Shown here: in pieces, positions 7,802-11,741 of the stretch | Layout: each line of letters starts with the position of its first letter | Position numbering within the stretch: the first letter of the stretch is position 1 | Source: an uncultured Opitutaceae bacterium | GTDB lineage: Bacteria; Verrucomicrobiota; Verrucomicrobiae; Opitutales; Opitutaceae | Direction of reading: 5' to 3' | Length of the DNA stretch: 11,741 nucleotides | Assembly (NCBI GenBank): GCA_946482625.1 | Contig: CAMLSH010000067.1 | Coordinates: 1 to 11,741, forward strand | Position numbers and translations under genes: made by a program | The notes under the pieces: generated by a model | Database searches by the model: none | The model's input: the letters and a program-made list of their open reading frames with translations, nothing else | Told to the model about the DNA's origin: nothing

Positions 7802-7837
7802 CAACGATGCGCGCATCGTTGCGCAACGAACCGGTTG
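7802..7837. promoter_or_regulatory. Perfect 20-bp palindrome plus third half-site, likely operator
   Basis: CAACGATGCGCGCATCGTTG (7802-7821) is a perfect 20-bp palindrome. Its half-site recurs at 7824-7833 as CAACGAACCG, matching 8 of 10 bases and displaced by 22 bp, about two helical turns. This third copy also ends in GTTG (7834-7837), giving a looser CAAC-N6-GTTG dyad. The site is about 150 bp upstream of the receptor start and beside an AT-rich stretch. By chance a perfect 20-bp dyad is expected only about once per million positions in random sequence. The centre is GC, unlike the central CG of most LacI-family operators, so I do not assign a regulator family. A transcription-factor site controlling the receptor is the best reading. 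Confidence 0.6.
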
Positions 7838-7944
7838 TCGGAGAAAATCCCGATGTGGGGATGGGGAAAGCTTCCGGATCGCTGGGTGTTAAGCTGGGTT
7901 CGGGTGGTCAAAGGTCAACTCACCTTAGCGGGGTCGGCGCTGTC

Positions 7945-7974
7945 CGTCTTGTCATCAATTTTAACGACAAGACG
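7945..7974 (-). repeat. 30-bp near-palindrome or RNA hairpin after the GH43 gene
   Basis: The outer arms CGTCTTGTC (7945-7953) and GACAAGACG (7966-7974) pair perfectly over 9 bp. On the minus-strand transcript the pairing continues inward through two G-U wobbles to nearly 14 bp with a tiny A/T-rich centre. On the plus strand those two positions are mismatches, so the structure favours the sense RNA of the operon. It begins about 15 nt after the GH43 stop codon. No U-tract follows, so it is more likely a 3' stabilising hairpin, a Rho-related or processing structure, or a DNA operator than an intrinsic terminator. Confidence 0.55.
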
Positions 7975-7988
7975 CTACTGCGACTGTG

Positions 7989-9614
7989 TCAGGCGCTGCT
8001 GATCAGGAACGCGGAGAAATCAGCGAAGCCGCCCGGGGATGCGGCGGATGCAGCGAAGAGGCCTGTCTTTGCGCCAACCCATTTGCTGGAGCTGGCGCGG
8101 AAGGGCTCGCCGACAGCGAGAAAGTTTTCCCCATCAAGACTGTAACTAAAGTGGCAGATCGCGCCGGGCTCCACGCAGACCCGGAGGCGAACGCTGTGGG
8201 CGGGCGTGAAGGAGGAGTTCCCCGTGAGCGCGATGGCGGCGGCGTCTGCCTCGGCGGAGCGATCGCGGGCGTTGAGGCACGTCACGAGGACGAGCGTTGG
8301 GCCGCTCGCGGTTTGTCTCAGGCCGAGCCAGGAGTAATCGTAGCCGAAGACGATGAGGCCGGCGGTGTCGCCTTCGTGTGCGGGCGAGAAGGCGAGCGTC
8401 GTGGTCGCGGTGAATGCGGGGGCGGGGAATTTCTGCATCAGCAGATGCGCGGAGTTCCAGTGTGTGCCCGAAAAGGGGATACAGCTGAGGCGGAGCGAGC
8501 CGGGGCGGGCGGAGAGCGAATGCCAGTGCTGTTGCGGTGTGCCCTGCCATTGCCATTGGTGCCCGAGCGTGGGCGCGCCGAAATCGTCGGAGGTGGCGGG
8601 TGTGGCGACGGGCTGGGGCGGCAGCGCGGGTTTGGCGTGGATGAGCGCGGGCTCGCCTTTGCCGGAGGCGTCGCGGTTAACGCCCATGGCGGGCCAGTCG
8701 TCGTCGCGCCAGCTCATGGGCTGCAGGTGGACGACGCGGCCGTAGGCGGGGAGTTCTTGGAAATGGAAGAACCAGTGCTCGCCGGCGGGCGTGTCGACCC
8801 AGGCGCCTTGGTGCGGGCCGTTGACGGGGGAGGAGCCTTGGGCGAGGGCGATGTGGCTTTCATAGGGGCCGAAGACGTCGCGTGAACGGAAGACGGCTTG
8901 ATAGCCCTCGGCGACGCCACCGGCGGGGGCGAAGATGAAGTACCAGCCGTTTCGTTTGTAGAACTTGGGGCCCTCGATGGTTTTCCAGCCGGGCATCCGG
9001 TCGCCGTCGATGACGACCGTGCCCGCATCGAGGATACGCGCGGTGGCGGGATCGATGTGGTGGACGGTGAGGCGGTTGCAGACGCCGGCGCGGCTTTTGG
9101 CCCAACCGTGCACGAGGTAGGCGGCGCCGTCGTCATCCCAGAGCGGGCAGGGGTCGATGAGGCCTTTGCCGCCTTTGATGAGCGACGGCTCGGACCACTG
9201 GCCGCGCGGATCGGTGGCGGTGATGACGTAGAGGCCGAAGTCGGGATCGGGATAAAAGATCCAGAATTTACCGGCGTGATGGCGTATCGAAGGTGCCCAT
9301 ACTCCTTCGCCGTGGCGTGGGGTGCTGAAGTGATCGGCAGGGACGAGGTGCGGGAGCGCGTGATTGACGAGGGTCCAGTTGACCAGATCGCGGGAGTGTA
9401 GAATCGGCAGGCCCGGGGCGTGGCAGAAGCTGGAGGACGTCATCCAATAGTCGTCGCCGACGCGGACGACGTCGGGATCGGAGTAGTCGGCAAAGAGGAC
9501 CGGATTGCGATAGGTACCGTCTCCCCGATCGGCGGTCCAAGGTGCGGAGGCGCCCGCAGATAAAGCCGGATTATGCGAGGCCTCGTGTCCGCGCGGAGTC
9601 GTCAGGTCGATCAT
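7989..9614 (-). CDS. Glycoside hydrolase family 43, two-domain (arabinofuranosidase/xylosidase type)
   Basis: This 541-residue enzyme has a five-bladed beta-propeller GH43 catalytic domain (about 34-320) and a C-terminal concanavalin-like beta-sandwich (about 342-538), an arrangement known from beta-xylosidases and alpha-L-arabinofuranosidases. The expected catalytic triad is visible. The general base is Asp46 in 'NPVLFADYSDPDVV', the pKa-modulating Asp is Asp154 in 'GLIDPCPLWDDDG', and the general acid is Glu214 in 'KTIEGPKFYKRNGWYF'. The stretch HGWAKSRAG (169-177) is also typical of some GH43 subfamilies, but I cannot fix the subfamily. The ATG at 9614 lies 25 nt after the pectin methylesterase stop; a longer reading would overlap that gene. 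No signal peptide is visible, so the enzyme may act in the cytoplasm on imported oligosaccharides. It likely removes arabinose or xylose side groups; exact specificity is unknown. Confidence 0.93.
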   Translation of the reverse strand: MIDLTTPRGHEASHNPALSAGASAPWTADRGDGTYRNPVLFADYSDPDVVRVGDDYWMTSSSFCHAPGLPILHSRDLVNWTLVNHALPHLVPADHFSTPRHGEGVWAPSIRHHAGKFWIFYPDPDFGLYVITATDPRGQWSEPSLIKGGKGLIDPCPLWDDDGAAYLVHGWAKSRAGVCNRLTVHHIDPATARILDAGTVVIDGDRMPGWKTIEGPKFYKRNGWYFIFAPAGGVAEGYQAVFRSRDVFGPYESHIALAQGSSPVNGPHQGAWVDTPAGEHWFFHFQELPAYGRVVHLQPMSWRDDDWPAMGVNRDASGKGEPALIHAKPALPPQPVATPATSDDFGAPTLGHQWQWQGTPQQHWHSLSARPGSLRLSCIPFSGTHWNSAHLLMQKFPAPAFTATTTLAFSPAHEGDTAGLIVFGYDYSWLGLRQTASGPTLVLVTCLNARDRSAEADAAAIALTGNSSFTPAHSVRLRVCVEPGAICHFSYSLDGENFLAVGEPFRASSSKWVGAKTGLFAASAASPGGFADFSAFLISSA

Positions 9615-9639
9615 GATAAAATGGCTGGAAAGAAGTGCC

Positions 9640-10659
9640 TCAGCGGGCGGGCGCGGGCTGCCAGCGGTCGGCACCACCGAGGACGTTTTCGACGGTGATG
9701 CCGGCGGCTTGTGAATCGGTGAACGTCGTGGCCCAAGCGACGCGGCCGGTGGCGGAGGCGCCTTCACCGATGCTGGCGTACTCGGCGTAGCGGACCGTTT
9801 GTTCGCGCTCCGGTTTACCCCAGTTGTGCCAGCCCTCAGGACGCACGGCGGCGTCCATCTCTGTGCAGAGGAAAATCGTGGCGGCGTGCGGGCGCCACGG
9901 GCGGCCGAGGAAGGTTTTCACACCGGGCTTCGCGGTGGTGATGCGGCAGCGGTTGAAAACGAAACCATAGGCGGCGTCGGGCGGTGTGGAAGCGGCGGTG
10001 ATGTAGCCCTTGCCCGCGATGTGGATCTCGCAGGACTCGAACCACGCGGTCGCGCCGCCGAAGATGAAGTCGGTGGCACCGGCGATGTAACAGTTTTCGA
10101 AATACTGACGGCCGCGGTTGATGAAGATCGTGTCCTGCCAGCCGAGGAAGCGGCAGTTGCGAAAGGTGACGCGGTCGCCATCGACGCGCACGGCGAGGGC
10201 CTGACCGGTGGCGCCGGCGGTGTTTTCGAGGGTGAGGTTTTCGACGGTGAAGTCGTCGGCATCGATCTGCACGGTGGGCGTGCGGAAGGTGCCGATTTCC
10301 TTGCCGTCGGGGCCGATGGCGGAGGCGTTGAGGTTGTGGGTGATGACCGTCGTGGTGGCGTCCTCGCCGACGAGGCGGATGTGGCGTTTCTCGCGCTGGA
10401 TGTAGACGAGTTCTCGGTAGGTGCCGGGCTTGATGAGGATGGTCCACGGCTGGTCGCGCGAGGTGGTTTGCGGCGCGGCGTTGATGGCGGCCTGGACGGT
10501 TTTGAATTCGGCGGAGCCGTCGGCGGCGACGATGGCGTTGCCTTGAGGGATCGCGGCCTTCGCAGAAACGCGCGACGGGGGCGTCGCGCCTCCATCGGAG
10601 GCGATGGCGGACGAGATGACCGCAGCGAGCGTGATGGCGATGCCGAGGAGACGCGTCAT
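9640..10659 (-). CDS. Pectin methylesterase (carbohydrate esterase family 8)
   Basis: This 339-residue protein is a pectinesterase, which removes methyl groups from homogalacturonan and releases methanol. It has a right-handed beta-helix with all CE8 signatures: PGTYRE (78-83), GQAL with Gln153, WQDT with Gln175 and Asp176 (acid/base), TDFIFG with Asp197 (nucleophile), and LGRPW with Arg253 and Trp255. A Sec signal peptide covers about residues 1-20 ([20 protein letters not shown]), so it is exported to the periplasm or beyond. The ATG at 10659 overlaps the stop of the upstream GH95 gene as ATGA, a typical sign of translational coupling, and puts the signal peptide first; in-frame sequence upstream is arginine-rich shadow of GH95. 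No Shine-Dalgarno precedes it. It sits between a fucosidase and a GH43 gene, consistent with breakdown of a pectic polymer. Length is usual for bacterial members. Confidence 0.96.
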   Translation of the reverse strand: MTRLLGIAITLAAVISSAIASDGGATPPSRVSAKAAIPQGNAIVAADGSAEFKTVQAAINAAPQTTSRDQPWTILIKPGTYRELVYIQREKRHIRLVGEDATTTVITHNLNASAIGPDGKEIGTFRTPTVQIDADDFTVENLTLENTAGATGQALAVRVDGDRVTFRNCRFLGWQDTIFINRGRQYFENCYIAGATDFIFGGATAWFESCEIHIAGKGYITAASTPPDAAYGFVFNRCRITTAKPGVKTFLGRPWRPHAATIFLCTEMDAAVRPEGWHNWGKPEREQTVRYAEYASIGEGASATGRVAWATTFTDSQAAGITVENVLGGADRWQPAPAR

Positions 10660-11741
10660 TTCACGGGACGGAGGCTGGCGTCGAGGCGAAGGGTTTCGCC
10701 GGCCGCTAGTTTGAGTTCGGTCGATTTTTCGCCGGTGCGGATGCGCAGCGGGTTGCCGAGCGTCGAGCGGATTTCGGCGGAGGCGAGTTTGCCGTCTTTC
10801 CACGTAAGGCTGAGCTCGAAGCCGCCGCGGGCGCGGAGGCCGGAGACGGAGCCGTCTTTCCACGCGGAGGGCAGTGCGGGGAGGAGATGGATTTCGCCGA
10901 GGTGGCTTTGGAGGAGCATCTCGCAGACGCCGGCGGTGGCGGCGAAGTTGCCGTCGATCTGGAAAGGCGGATGGGCGTCGAAGAGGTTTGGATACGTGCC
11001 GCCGCCACTTTCGGACATTTTATCGGAGCCGACAGCGGGAACGAAACGGAGTTGCTGGTGGATCATCTTCAGTGCGTGGTCGCCGTCGAGGAAGCGGGCC
11101 CAGAAGGCGATTTTCCAGCCGAGGGACCAGCCGGTGCCATCGTCGCCGCGGAAGCGGAGGGATTGCTGGGCGGCTTTGAAGAGCTCGGGAGTTTGCGGCG
11201 TGATTTCGCTGCCGGGGAAGACGCCCCAGAGATGAGAGACGTGGCGGTGGTTGCTCTTGGGGTCATCCTTATCTTCCAGCCATTCCTGGAGCTGGCCGTG
11301 TTTGCCGATCTGGTTGGGTGCGATCTGAGCGCGCATCGCGGTGAGCTGGGCGGCGAAGTCGGCGTCGACGCCGAGGATCTTGGCGGCGGCGGCGGTGTTG
11401 GCGAAGAGTTCGCGGATGATCTGGTGGTCCATCGTTGGGCCCATGACGAGGCCGCCGTGTTCAGGGGAGTTGGAGGGACCGCTGATGAGCCAGCCGGTTT
11501 TTTCATCCTTCACGAGGTGATCGGTGAAGAAGAGGGCGGCTTCCTTGAGGATCGGGTAGGCGCGTTTGGCGAGGAAGTCTTTGTCGCTGGAGAACTGATA
11601 CCGCTCCCAGAGGTGCTGGGTGAGCCAGGCGCCGCCGACGGGCCAGATGCCGTGGTTGGAGGCGTTGATCGGGGCGGTGCCGCGCCAGAGATCGGTGTTG
11701 TGGTGGAGGACCCAGCCGCGGGCGGCGTAGTGGGCGCGGGC
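10656..11741 (-). CDS. Glycoside hydrolase family 95 (alpha-L-fucosidase type), 5' part outside window
   Basis: The last 361 residues of a GH95 protein are present; the reading frame runs open to the window edge, and family members usually have about 750-800 residues. GH95 enzymes are inverting alpha-L-fucosidases (some act on alpha-L-galactose) with an (alpha/alpha)6 barrel. Landmarks in fragment numbering: [11 protein letters not shown] (9-19), SPEHG with Glu94, the probable general acid, [14 protein letters not shown] (164-177), GTGWSLGWK (202-210) and QIDGNF with Asp263, which in the family activates the catalytic asparagines. Those asparagines lie upstream of this window. The final ~70 residues form the usual C-terminal beta domain. 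The frame continues well past an internal GTG at 11513, which is therefore not the start. The stop overlaps the pectin methylesterase start by 4 nt. The signal peptide, if any, cannot be judged. Substrates may be fucosylated xyloglucan or pectin side chains. Confidence 0.93.
   Translation of the reverse strand, partial: ARAHYAARGWVLHHNTDLWRGTAPINASNHGIWPVGGAWLTQHLWERYQFSSDKDFLAKRAYPILKEAALFFTDHLVKDEKTGWLISGPSNSPEHGGLVMGPTMDHQIIRELFANTAAAAKILGVDADFAAQLTAMRAQIAPNQIGKHGQLQEWLEDKDDPKSNHRHVSHLWGVFPGSEITPQTPELFKAAQQSLRFRGDDGTGWSLGWKIAFWARFLDGDHALKMIHQQLRFVPAVGSDKMSESGGGTYPNLFDAHPPFQIDGNFAATAGVCEMLLQSHLGEIHLLPALPSAWKDGSVSGLRARGGFELSLTWKDGKLASAEIRSTLGNPLRIRTGEKSTELKLAAGETLRLDASLRPVK

Larger units (their letters stand above)
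7653..7988. other. Intergenic region between the GH43 and receptor genes
   Basis: These 336 bases hold no convincing gene. They contain two dyads, described separately: a hairpin-type near-palindrome at 7945-7974 and a perfect palindrome at 7802-7821. Downstream of the latter on the minus strand is an AT-rich stretch (TTTTTGATAG, 7801-7792), then about 140 nt of GC-rich leader before the receptor ATG. The leader includes pyrimidine-rich runs and a weak 5-bp inverted repeat (GTCCG/CGGAC, about 7672-7693). I see no clear -35/-10 pair, but the length and the dyads suggest the receptor has its own promoter or a processing or attenuation point here. Confidence 0.6.

Noticed and set aside
7653..7826. 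A 58-residue N-terminal extension of the receptor starting at a TTG.
   Set aside because: It would bury the signal peptide inside the protein and cover the perfect palindrome; the ATG at 7652 gives a standard signal peptide.
6216..7892. A 558-codon open frame on the plus strand, antisense to the receptor gene.
   Set aside because: Its translation is Gly/Val/Arg/Asp-rich with no domain, and it lies opposite a well-supported receptor gene in GC-rich DNA, where long antisense frames arise by codon bias.
9615..9767. A longer GH43 start overlapping the end of the esterase gene.
   Set aside because: The added residues are proline- and serine-rich shadow of the esterase frame with no signal peptide; the ATG at 9614 leaves a normal 25-nt spacing.
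9799..11235. A 478-codon open frame on the plus strand across the esterase and GH95 genes.
   Set aside because: It has low-complexity composition without motifs and is opposite two genes with intact catalytic signatures.
1..11741. CRISPR arrays, tRNA or rRNA genes, insertion sequences.
   Set aside because: No regularly spaced long repeats, no cloverleaf or rRNA signatures and no transposase-like protein were seen in the window.

Overview
The window is GC-rich DNA from a Gram-negative bacterium, most likely a verrucomicrobium of the Opitutaceae type. The main clue is the large TonB-dependent receptor at 3969-7652, whose mature N-terminus carries a 'LSPFEV' stretch, a GYYSANTMSGTRL stretch and a plug domain of the style common in that family. 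No SusD-type lipoprotein accompanies it. None of the starts checked has a recognisable Shine-Dalgarno sequence. The taxonomic assignment is an inference from protein style, not from a marker gene.

Left part (1-1907). A low-GC lipoprotein gene of unknown function (109-582, minus) lies just downstream of a YiiD_C-type hotdog thioesterase gene (617-1084, minus). A 128-bp divergent intergenic region with a 16-bp near-palindrome separates these from a single-cysteine peroxiredoxin of the Bcp/AhpC-TSA type (1213-1707, plus). The convergent gap that follows (1708-1907) holds a short A-rich degenerate repeat and no clear terminator.

Middle part (1908-3968). A 642-residue membrane protein (minus) combines an N-terminal multi-spanning GT-C/TMTC-like half with six consecutive 34-residue TPRs. 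It is cut off from the receptor gene upstream of it by a strong intrinsic terminator at 3898-3939.

Right part (3969-11741). Four minus-strand genes form a plant cell-wall saccharide cluster. In order of transcription they are a GH95 alpha-L-fucosidase (5' end outside the window), a CE8 pectin methylesterase with a signal peptide (ATGA overlap with GH95), a two-domain GH43 enzyme (25 nt further on), and the TonB-dependent receptor after a 336-nt gap. The gap holds two strong dyads: a 30-bp near-palindrome just after GH43 that reads as an RNA hairpin on the transcribed strand, and a perfect 20-bp palindrome about 150 nt before the receptor start. I infer that the enzymes remove fucose, methyl ester and arabinose or xylose decorations from pectin or a related hemicellulose, and that the receptor imports a resulting glycan. 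The palindrome is the best candidate for the site where a regulator controls the receptor.
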